Positions 1-6,188 of a stretch of DNA of 8,856 nt are shown here, piece after piece (position 1 is the first letter of the stretch; each line of letters begins with the position of its first letter). The notes below the pieces were generated by a model. The model saw nothing but the letters and a program-made list of their open reading frames with translations. It ran no database searches and was not told the origin of the DNA. The position numbers and the translations under genes are program-made. Source of the stretch: JAGXQV01 sp964505475 (GTDB taxonomy: Bacteria; Pseudomonadota; Gammaproteobacteria; Burkholderiales; Sulfuricellaceae); NCBI GenBank assembly GCA_964505475.1, contig CAZDIJ010000096.1, forward strand, positions 1 to 8,856, written 5' to 3'.

Positions 1-1234
1 CGCGCCCCTGTTCGCCGGCGCGCGCCGCCTCGATGGCGGCGTTGAGCGCCAGCAGATTGGTCTGGTCGGCGATTTCCTTGATGACGCCGACGATCGCCGA
101 AATTTTTTCCGACTGCTCGCCCAGGTTCTTGATGTGTTGCGAGGAGCGATTCACCGCTTCGGCGATTTTCCCCATTTCCTGGCTGGCTTCCCCGGCCACG
201 CGCGCGCCTTGTTCCGAAAGATCGCCCGATTCGAGGGTGGCCTGTTTGGCCTGGGTGGCGTTTTCGGCGATCTGCCCGGCGCTCGCCGATATTTCCTCGA
301 CCGCCGCCGCGATCGCCTGGGTGGCGTCGTGCTGCTGGCTGGAGCTTTCCGCTACCCGCCCGGCCGAGGCTGACTGGCGCGCCGCCGCTTGCGCCAGCCG
401 GGCGACGCTGACGTTGATGCCGCCGATGATTTGCGACAGGCAGTCCTGCATCGCCTTCATCTCGGCCAGCAGGCTGCTGTCGTCGCCGGGGCGGGTTTCC
501 ACGCGCACCGTCAGATCGCAGTTGGCGATGGCATGGGCGATCTTCACCGCATACTCGGGTTCGCCGCCCAGGCTCGCCAGCAGGCCTCGGGTGATCGTCA
601 CGGCGACCGCCACCGCCGCGCCCAGGGAGACCGCCAGGATCGCCAGCAACAGGATGGCGGACGACTGGATGCGTTCCTTGGCTTGTTCCTCGTCGGTGGC
701 GTTGCGCTGGTTGGTGAGCCGCACCACCTGGTCGATGGCCTTGCGGTGGGCTTCGTACAGGGGCTTCAGGCGCGCCATCGCGGCGGCGGCGTTATCCCCG
801 TCGCCGCCTTGCGCGGCCGGCACCAATTCGTCGAAGGCGGTCTTGTAGAAGGCCGCCGCCGGTTCGTGCGCCTGTTTCAGGAATACCTCGGCCAACTCGC
901 TTTCCAGGTTCTCCTTGAGCCAGAATTCGTGCCGCGCGTCGTATTCGCCCTTGAGCGTCTTGAGACGTTCGGCCAGCGCGTCCCGTTCGGCCTTGTCCGC
1001 CGAGCCGGACAATTGCAGGCAGACCAGGTAGGATTCGATGATGTATTCCGGCGGCGGCAGGATGTCGGCTACCAGGTCCTTGCCCTGTACGATGCGCTGA
1101 TAAAGCGGGCCGTTGACCTTGAGTTCGTTCAGGGTCTTGAACGACCAGGCGCCGTAGATGACGAAGCCCAGGGCGAAAATCGCGGTGAGGAGGGCGAAGC
1201 GGTACGACAGTTTGAGACTGCGCAAGGCATTCAT
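1..1234 (-). CDS. Methyl-accepting chemotaxis protein, C-terminus cut off by the window edge
   Basis: This is a transmembrane chemoreceptor that would signal to CheA/CheW. The frame is open from the ATG at 1234-1232 to the left edge, giving 411 visible residues. The start is supported by AAGGA five bases upstream. Order: hydrophobic segment at about residues 14-31 (TM1); a helical periplasmic region at about 32-190 containing ILPPPEYIIESYL; TM2 at about 192-217; a HAMP-like region at about 217-270; then the methylation and signalling helices. The signalling hairpin is recognisable from IADQTNLLALNAAIEAARAG at about 388-407, which settles the family. The periplasmic part looks like a helical bundle rather than a Cache domain, but its ligand cannot be read from sequence. 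It lies 69 nt after the SIR2-like gene, probably in the same transcript. The missing part should hold the rest of the signalling domain and any C-terminal pentapeptide. Confidence 0.95.
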   Translation of the reverse strand, partial: MNALRSLKLSYRFALLTAIFALGFVIYGAWSFKTLNELKVNGPLYQRIVQGKDLVADILPPPEYIIESYLVCLQLSGSADKAERDALAERLKTLKGEYDARHEFWLKENLESELAEVFLKQAHEPAAAFYKTAFDELVPAAQGGDGDNAAAAMARLKPLYEAHRKAIDQVVRLTNQRNATDEEQAKERIQSSAILLLAILAVSLGAAVAVAVTITRGLLASLGGEPEYAVKIAHAIANCDLTVRVETRPGDDSSLLAEMKAMQDCLSQIIGGINVSVARLAQAAARQSASAGRVAESSSQQHDATQAIAAAVEEISASAGQIAENATQAKQATLESGDLSEQGARVAGEASQEMGKIAEAVNRSSQHIKNLGEQSEKISAIVGVIKEIADQTNLLALNAAIEAARAGEQGR

Positions 1235-1303
1235 GGTGTTCCTTGTCGATCAAAGAGATTCAGTGGATTCGATGCCTTGCGCCGCCTCCCGCGCCAGGCC
1301 GGG

Positions 1304-2140
1304 TCATGCCGCCAACGGTGCGGCCTGGCCGAGTTCGGCGAGCAGGGCGGCGGGCGTCACCTCCAGGCGCACGATGTTCTGTTCCGCGAGGAAGCGCAGC
1401 TCGTTCTTGCTCAATTCACCTTCCAGCAGCGCCCAGTGTGGACCGGCGTCGCTGCGCTTCATCACCTGGCGCGCGAAGCTGCGTTCGAGCTGATTGCGGA
1501 AGCGGCAGCCGAGGAAGAGGAAGCGGCGGCCGCTGCGCAGTTCCCGCACGCGCGGCGGTATCGGGGTCTGGATGTCGATTTCGGTGAGCACCTCGACGAA
1601 ATCCGAATCCGAAACGATGAAGTTCGCCGCCGGCATCACCGATCCCAGCGGTTTGTAGATCAGGGTGCGCCAGCCGTCGGCTTCGTCCGCGCCGCATTCG
1701 CCGCCGTCGGCGCGATAATGCTTGACCCAGATGTCGCGGTGTTCGGCGCGGCTTACCCCCTGAACCTGTCCCCAGTCGTCGCGCCCGGCGAAAGCCTCTT
1801 GCGCGGCGGCGTCGTACCAGGTATCCACCAGCAGCGGCAATTGGGGCTGGGCGGCGAAAAAGCGGTGCGCCGGGGAGGGGGCGGCGGGAGCCGAGAAAAT
1901 CTCCTTCATGAATGCCACCAGGGTTTTGCGGTGTTTGAAATTTTCGATGTACTGGGCTGCGGCGGTCATGTTGGCGCGCACCTTGAACGGCACCGTCGAT
2001 TTGGCGGAGAGCCGCGCCGCCAGGTCGGTGGGGGTGAGCGGTATCGGATTTCCGGGCGCGGCGAGCAGTTCCGCGCCGAGGTAGGGGATCAGCTTGCCGC
2101 CTGCCAGCGCGGCGCGGATTTCACGGATGGGGTCGTTCAT
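1304..2140 (-). CDS. SIR2-like domain protein, probably catalytically inactive
   Basis: A 278-residue soluble protein recognisable as a SIR2-like (SIR2_2 type) Rossmann domain from the order of its motifs. LIPYLGAELL at 17-26 replaces the sirtuin GAGxS loop. LLVDTWYD at 103-110 sits where NAD-using SIR2 proteins have TTNYD. IYKPLGSV at 161-168 sits where they have K-LHGS. FLFLGCRF at 207-214 matches the late FLGYS-type motif. The catalytic Asn and His positions are therefore Trp and Leu, and no zinc-binding Cys quartet is present. This argues against deacetylase or NADase activity and for a nucleotide-binding or scaffold role; that role is inference. The start at 2140 is preceded by AAGGA seven bases upstream; the stop is TGA at 1306-1304. 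It lies between nifT and the chemoreceptor gene. I believe similar genes occur beside nifT in other proteobacterial nif clusters, but their function is not known to me. Confidence 0.75.
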   Translation of the reverse strand: MNDPIREIRAALAGGKLIPYLGAELLAAPGNPIPLTPTDLAARLSAKSTVPFKVRANMTAAAQYIENFKHRKTLVAFMKEIFSAPAAPSPAHRFFAAQPQLPLLVDTWYDAAAQEAFAGRDDWGQVQGVSRAEHRDIWVKHYRADGGECGADEADGWRTLIYKPLGSVMPAANFIVSDSDFVEVLTEIDIQTPIPPRVRELRSGRRFLFLGCRFRNQLERSFARQVMKRSDAGPHWALLEGELSKNELRFLAEQNIVRLEVTPAALLAELGQAAPLAA

Positions 2141-2154
2141 CCTAAATTCCTTAT

Positions 2155-2283
2155 TTGAACCACGGGGAACACAGGGAAAAATCGGGGAAACATCCAGTCG
2201 AAGCAGATTGCCCGTTCACCAGCCGGGCGAGCGGCATTCTCTTCATGTCTCGCTGCAATTCCATCATTTCCCCGTGGTTGAAC
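2155..2283. repeat. Inverted repeat pair around CCACGGGGAA in the nifT/SIR2-like intergenic region
   Basis: TTGAACCACGGGGAA at 2155-2169 is matched in inverse orientation by TTCCCCGTGGTTGAA at 2268-2282, with 14 of 15 positions pairing, so the roughly 130-bp gap is bracketed by a long stem. The left arm continues into purine-rich text with further CAGGGA and CGGGGA motifs. The pair lies wholly between the nifT stop (2301) and the SIR2-like start (2140). It could be a dispersed repeat, or a stem that protects or terminates transcripts. No U-tract follows either arm on the minus strand. Apart from this pair and the SIR2-like ribosome binding site I see nothing in the gap. Confidence 0.7.
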
Positions 2284-2300
2284 CGCATTTTTTAGATTCA

Positions 2301-2516
2301 TCACTCTTCTCCGCTCAGTTTGCGGGCTTCCACGGTGATCGGCAGGCGCGTGTCGGCCGCCATTTCCGGCATGGCGAATTTCCAGCCGTTGGCCAGCGTT
2401 ACCGTGCCGCCCCACACTCCGGGCTTTTCCATTTCGACCACCGCTTCTTCCAGGTCCTTCTTGGCGATGTAGACGCTATACGCGCCCGCGTTATCCTTGC
2501 GCAGCATGACTTTCAT
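2301..2516 (-). CDS. nifT: NifT/FixU-family nitrogen fixation protein
   Basis: A 71-residue protein with the NifT/FixU family layout: N-terminal MKVMLRK, then YIAKKDLEEAVV, then a central GVWGGTVTLANGWKFAMPEM, and a C-terminal beta-rich LPITVEARKL. Length fits the family (about 65-80 residues). The start at 2516 is supported by AAGGGG six bases upstream; the stop is TGA at 2303-2301. NifT is encoded in many nif clusters, often near nifK or nifZ. Its biochemical role is unresolved and mutants generally fix nitrogen. Here it sits alone between two repeat-rich gaps, downstream of the sensor-CheW gene and upstream of the SIR2-like gene. I found no well-formed sigma-54 promoter directly before it, so it may depend on the promoter upstream of the sensor-CheW gene. 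Confidence 0.92.
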   Translation of the reverse strand: MKVMLRKDNAGAYSVYIAKKDLEEAVVEMEKPGVWGGTVTLANGWKFAMPEMAADTRLPITVEARKLSGEE

Positions 2517-2558
2517 TGAGAACCCCTTAAAATTTCGACTGTGAATGGTTTTCAGACG

Positions 2559-2678
2559 CCCTCACCCCAACCCCTCTCCTTTATGCCCTTTAGGGTGCGC
2601 CTACGGGCGAGGGGCTTTACTCCCTTCTCCTTTATGCCCTTTAGGGTGCGCAGGCGGGAGAAGGGCCGGGGATGAGGG
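2559..2678. repeat. REP-like palindromic intergenic repeat with two internal 26-bp direct repeats
   Basis: The ends CCCTCACCCC (2559-2568) and GGGGATGAGGG (2668-2678) are inverted copies with few mismatches, and the pyrimidine-rich and purine-rich flanks (CCCTCTCC and GGGAGAAGGG) extend the pairing. Inside are two identical 26-bp direct repeats at 2575-2600 and 2626-2651, 51 bp apart, each containing the small palindrome CCCTTTAGGG. This layout resembles the dispersed CCCTCACCCCAACCC...GGGTGAGGG intergenic repeats known from many proteobacteria. It lies between the sensor-CheW gene stop and nifT, where it may influence read-through into nifT. It is non-coding on both strands. Confidence 0.8.
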
Positions 2679-2725
2679 AGGATGTGATGCAATGCAACGC
2701 CATGAATATTGTTCATAGGCATATG

Positions 2726-2741
2726 TTTCCCGTGGTTGAAC
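2726..2741. repeat. Third copy of the CCGTGGTTGAAC motif
   Basis: TTTCCCGTGGTTGAAC here matches TTCCCCGTGGTTGAAC at 2268-2283 in 15 of 16 positions and in the same orientation. It begins 8 bases past the stop codon of the sensor-CheW gene, as the 2268-2283 copy begins about 18 bases past the nifT stop. Next to it, ATGAATATTGTTCAT (2702-2716) is a short palindrome. Function is unknown; it may be the end of a dispersed repeat family. Confidence 0.6.
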
Positions 2742-2748
2742 TACTTCT

Positions 2749-5451
2749 TCATAAATTATTGCTCCGTATCTCCGTCACGTTGGCCTTGGCGGGCAGTCCC
2801 GGCGGAGCCGTCTGGGCTTCCTGTCCCTTGAGGAAGGCGATGCGCTGGCAGATTTTTTCGGGATTAAGGATCAGCAGCAGTTCGCCGGCCGGCTGCGAGG
2901 GGTCGGGTTTCACCAGGCTGTCGGCGATCACCCCTTCCCCGGAAAACATCGAGGACAGCGTTTCCACGCGGTGTCCCATGACTTCCGGGATTTCGCCGAG
3001 GCTGTCGGCGAGGATGCCGAACTGGTTATTGTCGTTGATCCGCACCAGGACGATTTGCTGGTTGGCCGGTTTTTCCGTCTCGGCGGTCTTGGGCAGCAAG
3101 CGGCGCAGGTCCACCACCGGGGTCGGCATGTTTTCGTAAAGGATGTAGCCCACCAGGTACGAGGCCGCGCCCGGCACGCGCGTCAGCCCGGATAGGTCGA
3201 TGGCCTCGATCACGCTTTGGGAATACAGGCCGAACCAGTTTTCACCGATATAAAACGTGGCGATTTCCACCGTGTCGCCGGACTCCGCCGGGCGGCCTGC
3301 CTGCAATTGCATGCGCGGGCGCGCGGTGTCGCGCGCTTTGGCGAATCCTGCGTCGGCCGGGCACAGCGGCACGAAAACCAATGCCGCGACATCGTTGCGG
3401 TAGTTGTCCTGCGCGCCCTTGTATTCCCGGTAGCCGCTGGAGAGGCGCGAGCCGACGGCGTAATAGTGGCCGCCGTATTCGACGATGCCGGAGGTGCCTC
3501 CGCCGTTGGGCGCTGCGAAAAACTTCTCGTCCAGCTCCAGCTTGGCGCCGGGGCGGATGTCCGGGCGGGTGGCGGCGATGACGCCGCGTTCGCGGTCGGC
3601 GAAGACGCCGAAGCTGCCGGATACGGCCTCGCCTTTTTCGTTGCGCGGCAGGGCGTCCTTGAGCATGGCCTCGAACTGCGGCGCGGCATCGAAGACGATG
3701 CCGATGCCGCCCGCCACTTTGCCGGTTTCGCGCGCGTCGAAAATCGCCGCGCCGTAAATGTAGGTGTGGCGGTTGCGGTACAAGGACGCCGGGGCGAAGG
3801 CCGACACCGCATAGCTTTGCGAGTTTTTCAGGCCGAGCACGGCGCGCACCCATTCGTCGTTCAGCGTCTGGCCGCGCATCTCCTGGCAGTCCGGGTTGGA
3901 TACGGCGAGAATGCGGCCCTGGCGGTCGAACAGCACCAAATTGTCGTAGACCGTGTAAAGCCCGTTGATGTGCGCCAGCACCGACTGGGTGGCGCGCAAA
4001 TCCTCAGCGGACAGTTCGCCCTGGCCCAGCAACTGGCGGAAGTGGGAGCGCAGCGCCCACCAGCGGCAATCGTTGGCGCGCTCGTAGAGATTGCGATCCA
4101 TGATGTCGATGGCCAGCGAGGCGAGGAAGCGGCTGTCCTGAAGAATGGACGAGACCACCGTCTGGTGCAGGTTGCCGATGGAACGCTCGAACACGTCCTT
4201 GGTCTTCAGCCCGGTGTTGCTGATCTCCCACAGCAATATCTTGGAAAAGGCCGGGTTGAGCGCCTTCTTGCCGCCGCTCTGGCGCACGTTGCCGTTCCAC
4301 ACCGAGCGGTTCAGTTCGCGCTGGATGCGCTCCGCCTGCAAGGGAATGTTGCGCAAATCTTCCGTGAACAGCGCGGGATTGCTCATCACGTCGGCCAGCA
4401 CCTCGGCGCTGGCGAGCTTCAGCAGGTCGGTGGCGCCGCCGTCGAAGGCATGTTCCAGCGGCAGCATCACGTGGCCGAACCAGCCCAGCCCGCTGTAGCC
4501 CTGGTAGCCCTGGGTGGGGCGGGTGGCGGCGAGGTACTCGCGTCCGGCGAAGCGCACCACCCGGCAGTCCGTATCGAGCACCCGTTCCATTGTGGCGCCC
4601 ACGGGGATGTGCCATTCGTCGCTGCTGGCGATGACGCGGCCCGCCTCGTCGAGCAGGGTGATGACGCTCCAGTCGCCGGGGCCGCGCAGGTTGGCGAAGA
4701 TGCCCGCGGTCTCGTCGGCGAAACGGAAGCACAGGCACAGCACGCCCAATGCGCTGCCATCCCCCGCGGTGACGCGGAAGGAATAGATCAGGCTGGCCGC
4801 CTTCCCCGGCTCCAGGTCGCTGTGACGAAAAGTTTCCAGATAAGCGTGCCCAGTCTTGAGGGATTCCCAGATCAGGGTGTCGTCCGACGCCGTCACCGGG
4901 TTGTCCTCGTCGAGCTGGATCAGCACCTTGCCCTCGCAGTCGAGCAGGATGATGTTGTCGTAGACCGAATACTTGCGCACGTATTCACGAAAACGCTCGT
5001 GCAGGCGGGCGTTCAGGGTGTCGAATTCTTCCTGGTGCTGGCTTTTTTCGCTGCCGAACGATTGCTTGAGCTTCTTCCTGTATTCCGGCGCCTTCTCGGC
5101 GTATTCGCGGATGTCGTCGTCGGTGGCGAGGAAGCCGATGTCGGCGGTGCGTTCGAAGAGGTTGCGGATCATGATGTCCACCGCCACCTGTGCCTTGGAT
5201 TTCATTTCCTGCACGGTCTTCTTCAGGCACTCGTTGCCCAGGTTGTTGAGCAGCCCCGCGGTGAGCCGGTGGAAGGCCTGGCGCGTGGCGCTCATGTCGG
5301 TGCCGGTGCCGGACAACTGTCCCAGCAGGGTCAGGTTGTCCCATACCCCCTGCAAGCCTTGCAGGGTTTCGCGGTATTCCTCCGCGCCGCTCATGTGGCG
5401 GATGACGCCGCGCAGGGCGTCGTCCAGCTCGATTCCTTTATACAGTGCCAT
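2749..5451 (-). CDS. Soluble double-sensor protein with C-terminal CheW domain
   Basis: A 900-residue protein that should couple an intracellular signal to the chemotaxis kinase CheA. The C-terminal part (about 727-872) is a CheW domain: VEIATFYIGENWFGLYSQSV, VGYILYENMPTPVVDLRRLL, IVLVRINDNNQFGILADSLG. The rest holds two homologous halves. Half A (about 85-335) has VDIMIRNLFERTADIGFLA, YSVYDNIILLD, LGVLCLCF and GRVIASSD. Half B (about 435-696) has IDIMDRNLYERANDCRWWA, YTVYDNLVLFD, GGIGIVFD and GVIAATRP. The pattern is Cache-like, but I see no signal peptide and no 20-residue hydrophobic segment, so the protein is probably cytoplasmic. There is no MCP signalling hairpin. The start at 5451 has GGAGAGAG just upstream, and a sigma-54 promoter lies about 70-85 nt before it. 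The stop is TGA at 2751-2749. The CheW call is strong; the ligand of the sensor halves is unknown. Confidence 0.88.
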   Translation of the reverse strand: MALYKGIELDDALRGVIRHMSGAEEYRETLQGLQGVWDNLTLLGQLSGTGTDMSATRQAFHRLTAGLLNNLGNECLKKTVQEMKSKAQVAVDIMIRNLFERTADIGFLATDDDIREYAEKAPEYRKKLKQSFGSEKSQHQEEFDTLNARLHERFREYVRKYSVYDNIILLDCEGKVLIQLDEDNPVTASDDTLIWESLKTGHAYLETFRHSDLEPGKAASLIYSFRVTAGDGSALGVLCLCFRFADETAGIFANLRGPGDWSVITLLDEAGRVIASSDEWHIPVGATMERVLDTDCRVVRFAGREYLAATRPTQGYQGYSGLGWFGHVMLPLEHAFDGGATDLLKLASAEVLADVMSNPALFTEDLRNIPLQAERIQRELNRSVWNGNVRQSGGKKALNPAFSKILLWEISNTGLKTKDVFERSIGNLHQTVVSSILQDSRFLASLAIDIMDRNLYERANDCRWWALRSHFRQLLGQGELSAEDLRATQSVLAHINGLYTVYDNLVLFDRQGRILAVSNPDCQEMRGQTLNDEWVRAVLGLKNSQSYAVSAFAPASLYRNRHTYIYGAAIFDARETGKVAGGIGIVFDAAPQFEAMLKDALPRNEKGEAVSGSFGVFADRERGVIAATRPDIRPGAKLELDEKFFAAPNGGGTSGIVEYGGHYYAVGSRLSSGYREYKGAQDNYRNDVAALVFVPLCPADAGFAKARDTARPRMQLQAGRPAESGDTVEIATFYIGENWFGLYSQSVIEAIDLSGLTRVPGAASYLVGYILYENMPTPVVDLRRLLPKTAETEKPANQQIVLVRINDNNQFGILADSLGEIPEVMGHRVETLSSMFSGEGVIADSLVKPDPSQPAGELLLILNPEKICQRIAFLKGQEAQTAPPGLPAKANVTEIRSNNL

Positions 5452-5518
5452 TGGCTCTCTCCGTTGAGTTAGCCACTCCTCCGGTAGGCGTGTCGGGTAT
5501 CGTTATGTTCTTTAGGTA

Positions 5519-5534
5519 AGCAATCATCACGCCA
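5519..5534 (-). promoter_or_regulatory. Sigma-54 (-24/-12) promoter for the sensor-CheW gene
   Basis: On the minus strand the sequence TGGCGTGATGATTGCT runs from 5534 to 5519. It fits the RpoN consensus TGGCRYG-N4-TTGCW at every fixed position, with exactly 10 bases between the GG (-24) and GC (-12) dinucleotides. The predicted transcript start is near 5508, leaving a leader of roughly 57 nt before the ATG at 5451. In nif clusters such promoters are normally driven by NifA. I did not find a perfect TGT-N10-ACA NifA site within about 170 bp upstream, so the activator is inferred from context. Confidence 0.75.
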
Positions 5535-5552
5535 GTCTGGTTGTTTGGTTAT

Positions 5553-5568
5553 TATCAATAATTATCAG
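5553..5568. promoter_or_regulatory. AT-rich, possible IHF site upstream of the sigma-54 promoter
   Basis: TATCAATAATTAT (5553-5565) misses the IHF consensus WATCAA-N4-TTR by one fixed base and lies in the only strongly AT-rich patch in this GC-rich intergenic region. It sits about 20-35 bp upstream of the -24 element, where IHF commonly bends DNA at NifA-dependent promoters. The match is imperfect, so this is only a candidate. Confidence 0.3.
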
Positions 5569-5644
5569 TGAGATAGCGTATGATGCCGGCGGAGCGGCGG
5601 CACCGTTTTGGTGCGCGGCGGCCTGGCGCGGCGTAGTTTCGGTT

Positions 5645-5932
5645 CTATGTCCGCGCTGTCTTTTCTTCTTCACACTCCAGTTCGCGCGCCTTCATCCCGA
5701 CGACATGGCCGCGCTCGTAAAAATCCACGCCGTAGATGTAGAACTGTTGCAAAAAGGTGCCGATGCTGGCGACGTAGCCGATGTCGCCCTTGTTCACCAG
5801 CACCTCGCCGATTTCCTTGCCGGGGAAGGTGCCGTCGTTGCGCACCACCTTGCGCGAGCGCACCTTCTGCCCGTAATCGAATTGCGGCGGCCCGTCGAGT
5901 TCGATGATGTCGCTGTCGCGGCTGATGTTCAT
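5645..5932 (-). CDS. nifZ: Nitrogenase accessory protein NifZ
   Basis: A 95-residue protein with the NifZ signature: FDYGQKVRSRKVVRNDGTFPG at about 19-39, then GEVLVNKGDIGYVASIGTFLQQF and YIYGVDFYERGHVVGMKARELE. NifZ assists maturation of the MoFe protein, including formation of the second P-cluster, together with NifW and NifH in other diazotrophs. A longer open frame exists upstream to 6037, but that part lies inside the palindromic element and its codons look random. I chose the ATG at 5932 because GGAAGGAG lies six bases before it and because family homology begins there. The stop is TAG at 5647-5645. The protein is shorter than long NifZ proteins (about 150 residues) but within the range of compact forms. 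Its start codon appears to have been coupled to the upstream LRV gene before the element inserted. Confidence 0.93.
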   Translation of the reverse strand: MNISRDSDIIELDGPPQFDYGQKVRSRKVVRNDGTFPGKEIGEVLVNKGDIGYVASIGTFLQQFYIYGVDFYERGHVVGMKARELECEEEKTART

Positions 5933-5938
5933 GGTTCG

Positions 5939-5946
5939 CTCCTTCC
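5939..5946 (-). promoter_or_regulatory. Strong Shine-Dalgarno site deciding the nifZ start
   Basis: GGAAGGAG on the minus strand (5946 to 5939) is followed by a six-base spacer and the ATG at 5932. It directly abuts the TAA target duplication of the inserted element (5947-5949), so the insertion left the ribosome binding site of nifZ intact while moving it 268 bp further from the upstream gene. Confidence 0.85.
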
Positions 5947-5949
5947 TAA

Positions 5950-5975
5950 GGTTCTGTTTCCAAATAGTTCGCGAG
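5950..5975 (+). repeat. Terminal inverted repeat, nifZ-proximal arm
   Basis: The 26-bp arm starts GGTTCTGTTTCC and ends GCGAG. It pairs with 6189-6214 except at 5971/6193. The TAA at 5947-5949 is the target duplication on this side. Confidence 0.92.
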
Positions 5976-5986
5976 TGCGCTGGAGG

Positions 5987-6071
5987 CGGATTCGGCTCAG
6001 GGCTAGGCACGGGCGAGGCGGTGTGGTCATTCCACACAACGAACCCGTAACAACGCCATTAGCCGAATCCG
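5987..6071. repeat. Hairpin unit 1 of the palindromic element
   Basis: CGGATTCGGCT (5987-5997) pairs perfectly with AGCCGAATCCG (6061-6071). The tip is GTGTGG (6021-6026) paired with CCACAC (6032-6037) around a five-base loop. Weaker pairings such as ACGGG (6009-6013) with CCCGT (6044-6048) lie between. The minus strand of this unit is recognisably related to the plus strand of unit 2 (TGGAATGACCA versus TGGAATCACCA at the tips). Confidence 0.8.
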
Positions 6072-6085
6072 TCCCAGCCCGAAGG

Positions 6086-6184
6086 GTTATGAACATAAAG
6101 CCCGCATCCCGCGTTGCGGTTCGTCGGCATGGAATCACCATGCCTTCCTCGCCGCGCCTTGACTGCGGGCTTTATGTTCATAAC
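6086..6184. repeat. Hairpin unit 2 of the palindromic element
   Basis: A perfect 21-bp inverted repeat: 6086-6106 (GTTATGAACATAAAG then CCCGCA) pairs with 6164-6184. Inside, GGCATGG (6126-6132) pairs with CCATGCC (6138-6144) around the loop AATCA. If transcribed from the upstream nif genes this would be a very stable RNA stem just after the LRV stop codon. No U-tract follows it, so it is not a standard intrinsic terminator. Confidence 0.85.
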
Positions 6185-6188
6185 GCAT

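Noticed and set aside
792..1253. Minus-strand open frame of 153 codons starting at 1253
   Set aside because: It is out of frame with the chemoreceptor, whose correct frame starts at 1234 and shows transmembrane, HAMP-like and signalling motifs. The 153-codon product is Arg-rich nonsense.
389..2158. Long plus-strand open frame of 589 codons
   Set aside because: It lies antisense to the chemoreceptor and SIR2-like genes, both of which have family motifs and ribosome binding sites. Its translation is a low-complexity Arg/Gln/Gly-rich shadow typical of GC-rich DNA.
2575..2651. Two direct repeats suggestive of a CRISPR array
   Set aside because: Only two copies inside inverted ends, a 25-bp spacer, and no cas genes nearby; it fits a REP-like palindrome.
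2693..2709. Sigma-54-like TGGC...TTGC on the minus strand before nifT
   Set aside because: The GG and GC dinucleotides are 9 bases apart where 10 are required, so it is unlikely to bind sigma-54 properly.
3217..5472. Plus-strand open frame of 751 codons
   Set aside because: It is the antisense shadow of the sensor-CheW gene; no recognisable domain, no ribosome binding site, and an Ala/Val/Gln/His-rich composition produced by reversed GC-rich codons.
5600..5614. Small hairpin GCACC-GTTTT-GGTGC downstream of nifZ as a terminator
   Set aside because: Only five base pairs and no U-tract follows on the minus strand.
5590..5720. NifA upstream activator sites (TGT-N10-ACA)
   Set aside because: I checked the TGT occurrences upstream of the sigma-54 promoter; the nearest candidates end in TCA or have the wrong spacing, so none was called.
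5929..6141. Short minus-strand frame ending NRTLGRSEP, and similar small frames across the palindromic element
   Set aside because: They are reading frames through hairpins and the terminal repeat without ribosome binding sites. The GRSEP ending is only useful as the relic of the pre-insertion LRV terminus.
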